Below are positions 17,542 through 26,344 of a stretch of 64,000 bases of DNA, piece by piece. Position 1 is the first letter of the stretch; the number at the start of each line of letters is the position of its first letter. The stretch covers positions 992,001-1,056,000 of the forward strand of contig JACKEJ010000005.1 of the NCBI GenBank assembly GCA_020633055.1. The letters are read 5' to 3'. This DNA is from Sandaracinaceae bacterium. GTDB lineage: Bacteria; Myxococcota_A; Polyangia; Polyangiales; Houyiibacteriaceae. The notes below the pieces were generated by a model. The model was not told where the DNA came from. It saw nothing but the letters and a program-made list of their open reading frames with translations, and did no database searches. The position numbers and the translations under genes were made by a program.

Positions 17542-18027
17542 GTGTCGCAACGGATACTCATCGGGTTGGTGAAGGGCCTCACGCTGGGCGTCCTGCTGGG
17601 CTCGCTGTTCCACTTCGGGCTCGGTTGGCGCGTGACCCCTGGGCTGCTGGGCTACCTCATCGCCATGGGCGTGGGGGCCACCGCCGGCATCCTCGCCGGG
17701 CGCCCGCCCTGGCTGCACGAGGCGTGGATCGAGAGCCTGCTGAAGGGGGTGTTCGGCCTCGCCGTGGGCGCCGCGGTCTACTGGGTCGCGGTGCGCTTCC
17801 TCACGTTCGAGATGGCGTTCGACGTGTTCGGCGCACCCGCAAGCTCGCCGTGGACCTCGCTGCCGCTGCTGTATGCGCCGCCCATCGCCATGCTCTTCGC
17901 GCTCATCGTCGAGCTCGACAACGGGGCCAGCAGCAAGCCTGGGGCCGGCAAGCCGGGCATGCCCAAGCCCGGGGCGGGCAAGCCTGGTGCGGCCAAGCCC
18001 AAGCCCGCGGGCGGAGGCGCTGGATGA
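17542..18027 (+). CDS. small integral membrane protein with Gly/Lys/Pro-rich tail
   Basis: 161 residues from a GTG start. Four hydrophobic segments (about 5-25, 33-52, 68-88 and 103-123) are followed by a low-complexity tail of repeated KPGAGKPGMPKPG-type units. No family recognised. The end overlaps the next gene by ATGA, so the two are probably co-translated. Confidence 0.65.
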   Translation: MSQRILIGLVKGLTLGVLLGSLFHFGLGWRVTPGLLGYLIAMGVGATAGILAGRPPWLHEAWIESLLKGVFGLAVGAAVYWVAVRFLTFEMAFDVFGAPASSPWTSLPLLYAPPIAMLFALIVELDNGASSKPGAGKPGMPKPGAGKPGAAKPKPAGGGAG

Positions 18028-18638
18028 GCGCGCAAAGTGGCGCGGCCAGTTCCGGAGCGCAGGTCCAGGGACCACGCGCCACCCCGCGCACCGACGCCTA
18101 CCTGGACGACCTGCGCCGCGAGTTCCCGCGGCTACGCATCGTGCACAAGCAGGACCACGCTTGGTCACGCCGCATCGACGCCCTCCTGCGCGCGATCACC
18201 TTCGGGGGCCAAGCCGCGTACGTCAGCACCTACACCACGGTGCTGGGCTGCACCATCTATCTGCCCAGCGCGTGGGCCGAGCGCAGCGACGAGGCGCGCT
18301 ACATCACGCTGCGCCACGAGGCCGTCCACCTGCGCCAGTTCCGGCGCTTCACCGTGCCGGGCATGACGCTCATCTATGGGCTGCCTCTCTTCCCCGTGGG
18401 GCTCGCGCTGGGCCGCGCGCTGATCGAGTGGGAGGCCTACCGCGAGACCCTCGCCGCATACGCAGACGTGTATGGCATCGAGGGCGCGCGCGACCCGGCC
18501 CTGCACGCGCACATCCGGCTGCAGTTCACGGGGCCCGCCTACGTCTTCATGTGGCCCTTCCCGCGCATGGTCCAGCGTGCCATCGACCGCGAGGTCGCGG
18601 CGCTCGAAGCGCATAGACAGACGCCCGCGGCCCCGTGA
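18024..18638 (+). CDS. HExxH zincin-like putative metallopeptidase
   Basis: 204 residues from the ATG that overlaps the upstream stop. The key site is YITLRHEAVHLRQFRRF near residues 92-108, an HExxH zinc motif. Ahead of it, GGQAAYVSTYTTVLGCTIYL looks like a beta region; behind it, MTLIYGLPLFPVGLALGRAL is hydrophobic and is followed by EWEAYRETLAAYADVYG, whose Glu could be the third zinc ligand. No well-known family is recognised. A longer open frame reaches back to 17625 but lies inside the membrane-protein gene and is not credible. It ends 12 bp before the kinase gene. Confidence 0.65.
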   Translation: MSAQSGAASSGAQVQGPRATPRTDAYLDDLRREFPRLRIVHKQDHAWSRRIDALLRAITFGGQAAYVSTYTTVLGCTIYLPSAWAERSDEARYITLRHEAVHLRQFRRFTVPGMTLIYGLPLFPVGLALGRALIEWEAYRETLAAYADVYGIEGARDPALHAHIRLQFTGPAYVFMWPFPRMVQRAIDREVAALEAHRQTPAAP

Positions 18639-18650
18639 TACGGTCGACGC

Positions 18651-21600
18651 ATGGGGCATCCCGTGCGCCTGGGAGCGTTCTACCTGCAAGACCAGATCGG
18701 TCAGGGCGGGATGGGTGCCGTGTGGCGCGGCGTGCACCTGCAGCGGGGTCAGCCGGTGGCCGTGAAGGTGCTCTCGCTCGAGCGTGCTCGCGAGCCGCGA
18801 TCCCTGGCCACCTTCCGTCGTGAGGTGCGCGCGGTGGCGCGCCTCAACCACGAGGCCATCGTCTCGGTGCTCGACCACGGCATCATCACGCCAGCGGCCG
18901 CCTACGAGGCCCGTGGGCGCCTGGTGGCGGGCAGCCCGTTCTTGGTAATGGAGCTGGCCGAGGCCACGCTCGCCTCCGCGTATCCGACCGTCAGCTGGGA
19001 GGCCACGCATGCCGCCCTCGTGCGGCTGCTGGAGGCGCTCGCCCACGCCCACGCGCGCGGCATCGTGCACCGTGACCTCAAGCCCGCGAACGTGCTGTGG
19101 GTGCGGCGGGCCCCGAACTACCCGCCCGACCTGAAGCTGAGCGACTTCGGCCTCGCGCACGTCATCACACAGGACGACGCCGGCGGGCGCATGCACGCGG
19201 CCGGGACGCCCGCGTACATGGCTCCCGAGCAGTTCCGGGGGGCCATCCGCGACTTCGGCCCCTGGACCGACCTCTACGCGCTCGGCTGCCTCGCCTACCA
19301 GCTCACGGCCGGACACCGCCCCTTCCACGCGCGCAACGAGAACGAGCTGGCCCAGGCGCACCTGCACGCCACGCCGCAACCGCTCGTGGCGCGCTTCCCC
19401 GTGCCGGAGGGCTTCGAGGCCTGGGTGCGTCGGTTGATGGCCAAGCACCCCATGGCCCGCTACCGCTGCGCGGCCGACGCGCTCTTCGCGCTCCAGGCGA
19501 TCGCGAGCCGTGAGCCGGTACGCGTGGCCGAGAGCGAAGGGGCAGCGGCGGAGGCTGGGGACCCCGACGGCGTCGAGGTCGCGGCGACGCTGACGATGAC
19601 CGTAGCCGGTGACTCGCTCAGCGACCCGAGCGCGTCGGCGTCGTACCACACGGACCAGGGCACGGTCAGCGAGCGCCCCCCGCTGGACCAAGCCCAGCGC
19701 GACCAGTTGCGTCTAGCGCCCCTCGAGCCCCCCGGCGCGCCCAGCGGCCCCTCGTTGCCCACGGTCATCACCGACGTGGTGCCCTTCGACGCGGACGAGG
19801 GCGCCTGGGAGCTCAGCGAGGCGCCGCCGACGCCCGAGCACTGGACCACCACCCATGAGCCGCTGCCGGTGACGCTGCTGGGCGCGGGTCTCGGCCTGTT
19901 CGGCGTGCGCGAGGTGCCGCTGGTGGGGCGCCAGCACGCGCGCGACCAGATGTGGGAGGCGCTGCGGCGCGTGCGACGGGAGGGCAAGCCCCGGTCGCTG
20001 GTGCTGGAGGGTCCGAGCGGCTTCGGCAAGACGCGCCTGGCCACGTGGCTGTGCGAGCGCGCGCACGAGGTAGGCAGCGGGGAGGTGCTGCGCGCCAAGC
20101 ACGAGCCCGACCACAACGCGGGCGAGGCCCTGCAGCGCATGGCCGAGCAGCGGCTCAACACGCGTGGCCTCGAGCGCAAGCTGGCCCTCGCGCGCATCCG
20201 CCGGTTGCTGCTGGCGCAGGGCGTGGACGACGAGCGCGAGTGGGAGGGGTTGTGTGCGTTGGCGGTGCCACCCGACGCGCTGCGTGAACGGACCAGCCCG
20301 CGCGTGGTGCAGCCCTCGGCGCGCTTCGCGCTGCTGATGCGCATGCTGCAGCGTGCCAGCGCCGAGCGCCCGCTGGTGGTGGCCTTCGACGACGTGCAGT
20401 GGGACGCGCTCACGCTCTACTTCGTGGAGTACGTGCTGGACTACGCGCCCTCGCCGCTGCCGGTGCTGTTCGTGCTGACCGTGCAGGAGGAGGCCATCAC
20501 CGAGCGCCCCGCCGAGCGCGTTCAGCTGGACAACCTGGTGGGGCGCGACGACGTGGAGGTCATCCGCGTGGGCCCGCTGGACGCGCACGAGCACCAGACG
20601 CTAGTCACCAACCTGCTGCGCTTCGAGAGCGACCTGGCGGCCAACATCGCGCAGCGCACGGCCGGCAACCCGCTCTTCGCGACACAGCTCATCGGCGACT
20701 GGGTGCAGCGCGGCGTGCTCGAGCTGAGCAAGCGTGGCTTCGTGCTGCGCGAGGGGGCACGCGCCGACCTGCCCGACGACCTCTTCGCCGTGTGGTCGCA
20801 GCGCGTGGAGCGCGCCGTGGAGGGCGTGGAGGACGGGCGCGTGGCGCTCGAGTTGGCCGCCACCTTCGGGCGCGTGGTGCCCGTGGACGAGTGGCGCAGC
20901 GCGTGCCTGGTGCTGCGCCTGGCGGTGCCCAAGACCTTCCTCACCGACATGCTGCGCGCGCAGCTGATGGAGGTGGAGGACCCGCTCGACGTGGGCATGA
21001 CCAAGGTGTGCTTCGTCCACGGCATGCTGCGCGAGGCGCTCGAGCGCAGCGCCCACGAGCGCGACGTGCGGCGGCACCTGCACGGCGCCGTGGCCGACGT
21101 GCTGCGCCCCAAGCTGCACGACGGCGAGGTGGACGTGGCCGAGCGCCTGGCGCTGCACCTGCGCGCCGCCAACCGCCTGCGCGAAGCGGTCACGCCGCTA
21201 CGCAAGGCGGCCGAGGTGCGGCGACGACGCGGCGAGGTAGAGCGCGCGCTGCAGCTCCTGGACCTGCACTCGGCCACGCTGATGGACATCGAGGCCGAGG
21301 CCGAGCACGTGGAGTGGGTGGAGAACCTGCTGCTGCGCACCGAGCTGGCGTGGAAGCAGGGGGCCCTGACGCGCGCCTCCCGCCTGGCCGACGAGGGGCT
21401 CGAGCTGGCCACCGCCGCGCAGCACGCGCTGCAGCTGGCGCAGGCGCGCTACCTGCGCGGCTACCTGGACGTGCAGCTGGGCAAGCTGGAGGCGGCCGAG
21501 CCGCTGCTGTTCCAGGCCGCGCAGACCTTCGACCTCCTGGGGCAGCGCGCCGAGTCCGCGCGGGCCATGCGGGGCCTCGGCTTCGCCGCCATCTCGCGCG

Positions 21601-22304
21601 GGCAGCACGAGCTGGCCTTCGGCGCCTACCTGACCGCGCTCGAGACCTGCCGCGCCTACGACGACCTGCACGGCGCTGCGGCGAGCCTGTGCGGCATGGG
21701 CTTCTCCGACCCGGAGAACATCCACGGCAGCGCGGGCCACCTGGAAGAGGCGTTGGCGCTGTTCGAGCGCGTGGGCGACCTCTTCGGCGTCACCTCGACG
21801 CTCAACAACCTGGCCGACCTCCACCGCCGCGGCGGCCGCGACCAGGAGGCCGAGACCCTCTACCGCCGCGCGCTCAGCATCAGCCAGCGCATCGGCGCCG
21901 CCCACCTCGAGGCCATGATCGTCGCGGGCCTGGCGCTCGTGTTGTTACGCCACGGGAGACACGACGAAGCGCTGCGCGAGCTCGAGGTCGCCTGGCGCAT
22001 GGCCGACGTCCTCGGCCAGGTGGGCGCGCTGTCAGCCCTACACGCGCTCAGCCTCCCATGCGCCGTCATCGCCAAGGACCGCGGCGCGTGGAGCGAGCAC
22101 GAAGCCCGGCTCAGCGCGCGTGTCAACGACGAGGCCGTGCTCGAGCTGGAGGTCATCCAAGCCATCGAGCACGCTGGCCACCTGTGCGCGCAGAGCAACG
22201 ACATGGACCGTGCCCGGCGCGCATGGACGCTGGCGGCGCGCTTCTACGCCAACGCCGGGCACGCGGAGCGAGCGGCGACGCTGCGCGCCAAGGCGACGGA
22301 CTGA
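18651..22304 (+). CDS. Hanks-type Ser/Thr protein kinase fused to a STAND-like ATPase and TPR repeats (PknK-like)
   Basis: 1217 residues. The kinase domain spans about 8-285: glycine loop IGQGGMGAVWRG, VAVKVL, HRDLKPANVL near 139, DFGLA, and MAPEQF. A Ser/Thr/Pro-rich linker reaches about 415. Then GREVPLVGRQ-type entry and Walker A LEGPSGFGKTRLATWL near 453, with VVAFDDVQWDAL as Walker B near 580. The remainder (about 830-1210) is helical repeats of TPR type (ALEQ, LAQARYLRGYLDVQLGKLEA and similar). All kinase catalytic residues are present, so it should be active. This architecture is widespread in myxobacteria and resembles signalling kinases with MalT-like sensor halves. The ligand is unknown. 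Confidence 0.9.
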   Translation: MGHPVRLGAFYLQDQIGQGGMGAVWRGVHLQRGQPVAVKVLSLERAREPRSLATFRREVRAVARLNHEAIVSVLDHGIITPAAAYEARGRLVAGSPFLVMELAEATLASAYPTVSWEATHAALVRLLEALAHAHARGIVHRDLKPANVLWVRRAPNYPPDLKLSDFGLAHVITQDDAGGRMHAAGTPAYMAPEQFRGAIRDFGPWTDLYALGCLAYQLTAGHRPFHARNENELAQAHLHATPQPLVARFPVPEGFEAWVRRLMAKHPMARYRCAADALFALQAIASREPVRVAESEGAAAEAGDPDGVEVAATLTMTVAGDSLSDPSASASYHTDQGTVSERPPLDQAQRDQLRLAPLEPPGAPSGPSLPTVITDVVPFDADEGAWELSEAPPTPEHWTTTHEPLPVTLLGAGLGLFGVREVPLVGRQHARDQMWEALRRVRREGKPRSLVLEGPSGFGKTRLATWLCERAHEVGSGEVLRAKHEPDHNAGEALQRMAEQRLNTRGLERKLALARIRRLLLAQGVDDEREWEGLCALAVPPDALRERTSPRVVQPSARFALLMRMLQRASAERPLVVAFDDVQWDALTLYFVEYVLDYAPSPLPVLFVLTVQEEAITERPAERVQLDNLVGRDDVEVIRVGPLDAHEHQTLVTNLLRFESDLAANIAQRTAGNPLFATQLIGDWVQRGVLELSKRGFVLREGARADLPDDLFAVWSQRVERAVEGVEDGRVALELAATFGRVVPVDEWRSACLVLRLAVPKTFLTDMLRAQLMEVEDPLDVGMTKVCFVHGMLREALERSAHERDVRRHLHGAVADVLRPKLHDGEVDVAERLALHLRAANRLREAVTPLRKAAEVRRRRGEVERALQLLDLHSATLMDIEAEAEHVEWVENLLLRTELAWKQGALTRASRLADEGLELATAAQHALQLAQARYLRGYLDVQLGKLEAAEPLLFQAAQTFDLLGQRAESARAMRGLGFAAISRGQHELAFGAYLTALETCRAYDDLHGAAASLCGMGFSDPENIHGSAGHLEEALALFERVGDLFGVTSTLNNLADLHRRGGRDQEAETLYRRALSISQRIGAAHLEAMIVAGLALVLLRHGRHDEALRELEVAWRMADVLGQVGALSALHALSLPCAVIAKDRGAWSEHEARLSARVNDEAVLELEVIQAIEHAGHLCAQSNDMDRARRAWTLAARFYANAGHAERAATLRAKATD

Positions 22305-22408
22305 GGTTCGGCGTTCGTGGTTCGTCGAGGCGCAACGGAGGCTGGAGCAAGCCGAAAACCAACGCGTATGGCACGAACTCACCCACCGCGCATTGCGCAA
22401 CGCCTGCA

Positions 22409-22429
22409 ACACATGCATAATGCATGTGT
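22409..22429. promoter_or_regulatory. 21-bp perfect palindrome at the start of the toxin-antitoxin genes, probable autoregulatory operator
   Basis: ACACATGCAT-A-ATGCATGTGT: ten-base arms around one central base. It covers the first codons of the antitoxin gene whichever start is used (ATG 22413 or GTG 22428). Ribbon-helix-helix antitoxins usually bind such palindromes to repress their own operon. Confidence 0.7.
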
Positions 22430-22664
22430 GCCTGTCTCCATCACCATTCGAGATGTCCCCGACGAGGTCCGTGACGAGCTGGCCGCACGTGCCGCCGGGG
22501 CCGGGCGTTCGCTGCAGGAGCACCTGCGGATGACCTTGATCGAGATCGCGCATCGACCGACCGCCGAGACCCTCGTTGCGCAGATGCGCGCACGCAAGGC
22601 GGCGACCGGGACCACGATCGGTTCCGCCGAGATCCTTCGGCACCGCGACGAAGACCGCCGATGA
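22428..22664 (+). CDS. FitA/VapB-like ribbon-helix-helix antitoxin
   Basis: 78 residues from GTG 22428, or 83 from ATG 22413. SITIRDVPDEVRDELAARAA is the ribbon-helix-helix DNA-binding core typical of FitA antitoxins (beta strand SITIRDVP, then two helices); GRSLQEHLR completes it. The C-terminal half would wrap the toxin. Its TGA overlaps the toxin ATG (ATGA). The frame is open further upstream but those codons precede the RHH strand and overlap the operator region. Confidence 0.8.
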   Translation: MPVSITIRDVPDEVRDELAARAAGAGRSLQEHLRMTLIEIAHRPTAETLVAQMRARKAATGTTIGSAEILRHRDEDRR

Positions 22665-23056
22665 TTCGCGTACTGGACGCCTCGGTGGTGGTCGCCGCGT
22701 TGGTCGACCGTGGGCCAGACGGTCGGTGGGCCGAGGCCGAGCTGCTGAACGCCCACCTGGCCGCCCCACACCTCCTCCCGGTCGAGGTGGCCAACATCCT
22801 GCGACGGATGGCGCGGGCGGGACAGATCTCGGGCGACATCGCCGCGTTGGCACACGACGACCTGCTACGGCTGCCGGTGGAGCTCTTCCCCTACGAACCG
22901 GTCGCAGCCCGAGCGTGGGAGCTGCGGCCGAACCTCACCAGCTACGACGCATGGTACGTCGCGCTGGCCGAGCAGCTGGACGCACCAGTTGCCACGCTGG
23001 ACACCCGGCTCCGTGGCGCCGTGGGGCCCACGTGCGCGTTCCGAACGCCACCCTGA
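22661..23056 (+). CDS. vapC: VapC/FitB-like PIN-domain toxin (ribonuclease)
   Basis: 131 residues with the PIN acidic residues: VLDASVVVAAL (Asp6), LPVEVANILRR (Glu near 47), TSYDAWYVALAE (Asp near 94) and ATLDTRL (Asp near 112). PIN toxins are Mg-dependent RNases that cut tRNA or other RNA when their antitoxin is lost. It starts inside the antitoxin stop, the usual pairing. All catalytic positions are present. Confidence 0.9.
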   Translation: MIRVLDASVVVAALVDRGPDGRWAEAELLNAHLAAPHLLPVEVANILRRMARAGQISGDIAALAHDDLLRLPVELFPYEPVAARAWELRPNLTSYDAWYVALAEQLDAPVATLDTRLRGAVGPTCAFRTPP

Positions 23057-23145
23057 ACACGCGGCCATGGCCGCGTGATGTCGCGCCCGCGCACGCCCGC
23101 GCCCTCGACGCAACTCGCCGAGCCTCGCGCCGAAGACCGCCGGGC

Positions 23146-24129
23146 ATGGCGAAGCACGACGCGCTGTTCAAGCGGATCTTCTCGGCTCCCGAGCACGCCG
23201 CAGGCGAGCTGCGCACCATGCTGCCCCGCTCGCTCGTGGCCCAGCTGGACCTCGACCAGCTGGAGGTCGTGGAGGGCAGCCTCGTGTCCAAAGAGCTGCG
23301 GCTGCGCCACACCGACCTCCTCTTCCGAGTGCCGTTTCGCAAGCCACGCAACGGGCAGCGCTACGTGTACGTCTACGTCCTGCTGGAGCACCAGAGCAAG
23401 GCCGACCCCGACATGCCCTTCCGGGTCCTCGAGTACGTGGTGCGCATCTGGGCCAAGCTCCGCGCCGACGAGCCACACCGAGGGACCCTGCCGCTAGTGG
23501 TCCCCCTCGTGGTGCACCACGGCGCCCGCGCGTGGAGCGCGCCAACGTCCGTGCACGAGATGGTGGAGGGGCTCGCCGAGCACCCCGAGCTGCGGCGCTT
23601 CGTCCCCAACCTGGACCTGCTCATCGACGACCTCGCCGTGGCCAGCGACGCCGAGCTCATGAACCGCCCCCTCGCGCCTGTCGCGCGCGTGGCCACCTGG
23701 CTGCTGCGTGACGGGCGTGATGTCCATGCGATCCTCGCCCACTTGGAGTTCTGGGCCGCCCTGCTCGCCTTCATCGCGGAACGGTACCCGGATGAACTCG
23801 AAGCACTCCTGCGCTACATTTTGCTGGCGGCCGGCGAGCGGTCTGTCGACGATGTCCGCCGCGCCATCCTGATTCACGTCCCCACCGCGGAGGGTCCCTT
23901 GGCATCAGCCGGTGAACAACTCATTCAACAAGGCCGCGAGCAAGGCCTCCAGCAGGGTACGCTCGTTACCCTGCGCACCATGCTGCGATCCCAGCTGACG
24001 GCGCGCTTCGGTCTGCTCGGCGCCGACGATGTGGAGACCATCGAAGCGGCAACCGCGCCCGCGTTGGAGCAGATGCTCATCCGCGTGCTGACGGCAACGA
24101 CCCCCGAGGAAGTCCTCCGCGACAGCTGA
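23146..24129 (+). CDS. Rpn-family recombination-promoting nuclease / putative transposase (YhgA-like)
   Basis: 327 residues from the ATG at 23146. MAKHDALFKRIFSAPEHAAG is the usual Rpn N-terminus. The PD-(D/E)XK nuclease core is seen as RHTDLLFRVPF (Asp) and YVYVLLEHQSKAD (E-x-Q). The C-terminus has the EQLIQQGREQGLQQG helix. E. coli Rpn proteins are DNA endonucleases that raise RecA-independent recombination. The open frame reaches back to 22576 but that part overlaps the toxin-antitoxin pair and lacks homology. A truncated second copy lies at 25684. Confidence 0.85.
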   Translation: MAKHDALFKRIFSAPEHAAGELRTMLPRSLVAQLDLDQLEVVEGSLVSKELRLRHTDLLFRVPFRKPRNGQRYVYVYVLLEHQSKADPDMPFRVLEYVVRIWAKLRADEPHRGTLPLVVPLVVHHGARAWSAPTSVHEMVEGLAEHPELRRFVPNLDLLIDDLAVASDAELMNRPLAPVARVATWLLRDGRDVHAILAHLEFWAALLAFIAERYPDELEALLRYILLAAGERSVDDVRRAILIHVPTAEGPLASAGEQLIQQGREQGLQQGTLVTLRTMLRSQLTARFGLLGADDVETIEAATAPALEQMLIRVLTATTPEEVLRDS

Positions 24130-24403
24130 CTCGCGTCACGGCCCGAGACACGCGCCCTCGATGCAATTCGCTAGCTTCACCGCTGCCTCACGCTCTGCCG
24201 CCGTGTGCCTCCCGCCTCGTCCCGTATTCGGTGTGCTCGTCATCCTCGGTCTCCAGGACAGGAGTCGACCACCCATCCTCAGGTCGTCCGGGATTTCAGC
24301 CCTCAATCTCGGGGGCCGCTGATTGGCAACGGCATCTACGGGAGGCCGGTCAGTGGGCCCACGACTCGGCGAGTGGACACGGCGATCGCGTACCGTGGTG
24401 TCA
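24130..24403. other. intergenic stretch with a partial copy of the Rpn upstream leader
   Basis: No gene seen. Around 24151-24178 the sequence GCGCCCTCGATGCAATTCGC closely matches the leader upstream of the first Rpn gene (23099-23118), with two mismatches over these 20 bases. This fits the remains of a tandem duplication whose second copy was interrupted. Confidence 0.4.
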
Positions 24404-24592
24404 TCACTCCATGCACAGCGCTGCGCGAATCGCGAGGAGTGTGTCTCGGACGTGGACCGACTCATCGAGCCGCTCGTCGATGAGCGCCACAAACGCGGCG
24501 GGATCCGGTGGACCAGCCGGAACAAGGCGATACTTGCCTGGTATGGTGCCGAAGACCGTCTTTCTGTTGGGTCTGGATGCCTCTCGGATCAC
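24404..24592 (-). CDS. short protein coupled to the ISKra4-like transposase
   Basis: 62 residues from a GTG that overlaps the transposase TGA (GTGA). It begins MIREASRPNRKTVFGT and continues with a protein-like composition (PAAFVALIDERLDESVHVRD) to ALCME. It is not recognised. The exact stop/start overlap and the same strand argue for a translated accessory gene of the element, though chance cannot be ruled out at this length. Confidence 0.4.
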   Translation of the reverse strand: MIREASRPNRKTVFGTIPGKYRLVPAGPPDPAAFVALIDERLDESVHVRDTLLAIRAALCME

Positions 24593-25593
24593 GCGGCCAT
24601 CTTGGGGACGGCCTGAACGTGGGCGGAGAAGTCGCGCCGGCGTAGCGTGACGACGGCGCGGTCGAGGCGGTCGTTGAGAACGAGGGACCGGCAGGTCAGC
24701 GTCGCGCGGAGGCCGTCGTTTCGCCAGCGTTGGCCGGAACGTTTGCAGCGGACGGAGAAGAAGGACTTGCACGCGCCCTCGGTCGCGCTGGAGCCGATCG
24801 GGAAGCCGGCGTCGCGGAGGGACGCGTAACGCATGGGGGCGCCGTTGTTCGTGATGAACGTGAGCTCGTTCTCCATCGCGATGCGGCACGTGGGCAGGTA
24901 TCCGTGGGCGACTTCCCGCTCGAGCTCTTTGGCGATGGCATCGATGGCTTCATCCTCTTGGCGAAGCGCCTTCTTCCATCGCGCTATGATCGCGGAGGCG
25001 TCGCCCTCCATCGCCTGCGCGGCGGCCGAGAGGTGACCCATCGCGTGATAGTGGTCGACGAGCTCTTCCCAGTCCGACACGGAGGGCTCGCCCTCGAGCG
25101 CGGCGACGAGGAGCGTCCACACTTCCTTCGCCGCGTCCTGGACGACCACGATGCGCAACGTGTGCACTCGCCAGGGCGCCCCTGCCCGACTGAATCCATT
25201 TCCGTGAAGCTGCCGCCCTTTCACAAAGGAGCAGCTTGGGATGAGCAAGGCATCGGCAGATGAAGGGTTCTTGCGAGGAGTCACTGGGCCCGCGCACTGG
25301 AGGAGGCGGACGCGCGACGGGGCTCCAGGTGCGGCGGCGGTGACGAGCCCCTCGACGCCCATGGCTTCGTACCACTGCAGCCAGCGGTTGACCGAACCAC
25401 GCGTCACGTCCAGCTCGGCCGCCAGCTCCACAACACGGCGCCCTTCAATGTACCCGAGCGCCGCCTTGCCTCGGCGCCACTCGTCGAGGTCCCCCGCCTT
25501 CGAACGTTCCCGAATGAACCCTCGCAGCTTCTTCTTCGCCGACGGGCTACGCCCTCGCGCGCTGATCGCTTCGCCGTTCCTTGACCGTGCCAT
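24589..25593 (-). CDS. ISKra4-like DDE transposase
   Basis: 334 residues from ATG 25593. The N-terminal part is a helix-turn-helix (ELAAELDVTRGSVNRWLQWY near 60-80). The C-terminal half resembles ISKra4 transposases: RIVVVQDAAKEVWTLL, VDHYHAMGHLSAAAQ, and GAPMRYASLRDAGFPIGSSA followed by TEGACKSFFSVRCKRSGQRW, which carries the conserved Glu. The region between the two (about 95-150) is short compared with full-length family members, so an internal deletion or a domain swap is possible. An alternative upstream start at 25650 has no homology support. Confidence 0.65.
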   Translation of the reverse strand: MARSRNGEAISARGRSPSAKKKLRGFIRERSKAGDLDEWRRGKAALGYIEGRRVVELAAELDVTRGSVNRWLQWYEAMGVEGLVTAAAPGAPSRVRLLQCAGPVTPRKNPSSADALLIPSCSFVKGRQLHGNGFSRAGAPWRVHTLRIVVVQDAAKEVWTLLVAALEGEPSVSDWEELVDHYHAMGHLSAAAQAMEGDASAIIARWKKALRQEDEAIDAIAKELEREVAHGYLPTCRIAMENELTFITNNGAPMRYASLRDAGFPIGSSATEGACKSFFSVRCKRSGQRWRNDGLRATLTCRSLVLNDRLDRAVVTLRRRDFSAHVQAVPKMAA

Positions 25594-25683
25594 GATCACG
25601 TCCTTGTGTGATCGCGGAACCCTGATCCTCCTCGGATCCCGAATCAACAAGAACTTGGATCCGCCTCTCGGCGATCCTGGTTA

Positions 25684-26223
25684 GACCTGCTCATCGACGA
25701 CCTCGCGGTGGCCAGCGACGTGGAGCTCATGGACCGCCCCCTCGCGCCTGTCGCACGGATCGCCACGTGGCTGCTGCGTGACGGTCGTGATGTCCGTGCC
25801 ATCGTCGCTCACATGGAGGCGTGGGCCGCCTTGCTCGCCTTCGTCGCGCAACGGTACCCAGATGAATTCGAAGCGCTGTTGCGCTACGTATTGCTGGCTG
25901 GCGGCGAGCAGTCCCTCGAAGATGTCCGCCGTGCCATCATGATACTCGTCCCCACCGCGGAGGGTCCCTTGGCATCAGCCGGTGAACAACTCATTCAGCA
26001 AGGCCGCGAGCAAGGTCTGCAAGAAGGCCGCCAGCAGGGCCGCCAAGAAGGCACCCTCGCGACCCTGCGTACCAACGTGCGTACGCTGCTCAGCGCGCGT
26101 TTTGGGCCGCTCCAAGCTTCCCTCGAAGGACGCGTGGACGCCGCCACCGCGTCCGAGCTGGAACAGATGCTCCTCCGCGTTCAGACCGCCACGAGCGCCG
26201 ACGAGGTGCTCGACGCGCCGTGA
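25684..26223 (+). pseudogene. 5'-truncated second copy of the Rpn-family nuclease gene
   Basis: From base 25684 the sequence encodes DLLIDDLAVASDVELMDRPL, matching the first copy from about residue 163 on; a stretch around 25950-26015 is almost base-identical to 23885-23950. The nuclease core residues of the first half are missing, so the product (an ORF from ATG 25708, 171 residues) cannot be an active Rpn. Its tail is longer than in the first copy, with the added repeat EGRQQGRQEG. The missing half is replaced by the insertion element. Confidence 0.75.
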
Positions 26224-26344
26224 TGTCCGGTCTCGGTCGCTGACCCCGCCGGAAATGCGCCCACCGTGACCGATCAGCGACACCGGGATGCGACCGACGT
26301 CGGCCCGTGCGAGCCTGATCGGGGGCTCGCCGTGTGCATGGGGG

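Larger units (their letters stand above)
24404..25683 (-). mobile_element. ISKra4-like insertion sequence
   Basis: It contains the transposase and a short coupled gene, and lies directly before the point where homology to the first Rpn gene resumes (25684). I could not identify terminal inverted repeats or a target-site duplication, so both ends are approximate. Confidence 0.55.

Noticed and set aside
22305..22408. ATG starts further upstream for the antitoxin
   Set aside because: The extra residues precede the RHH strand and are not typical of the family; the palindrome marks the start area.
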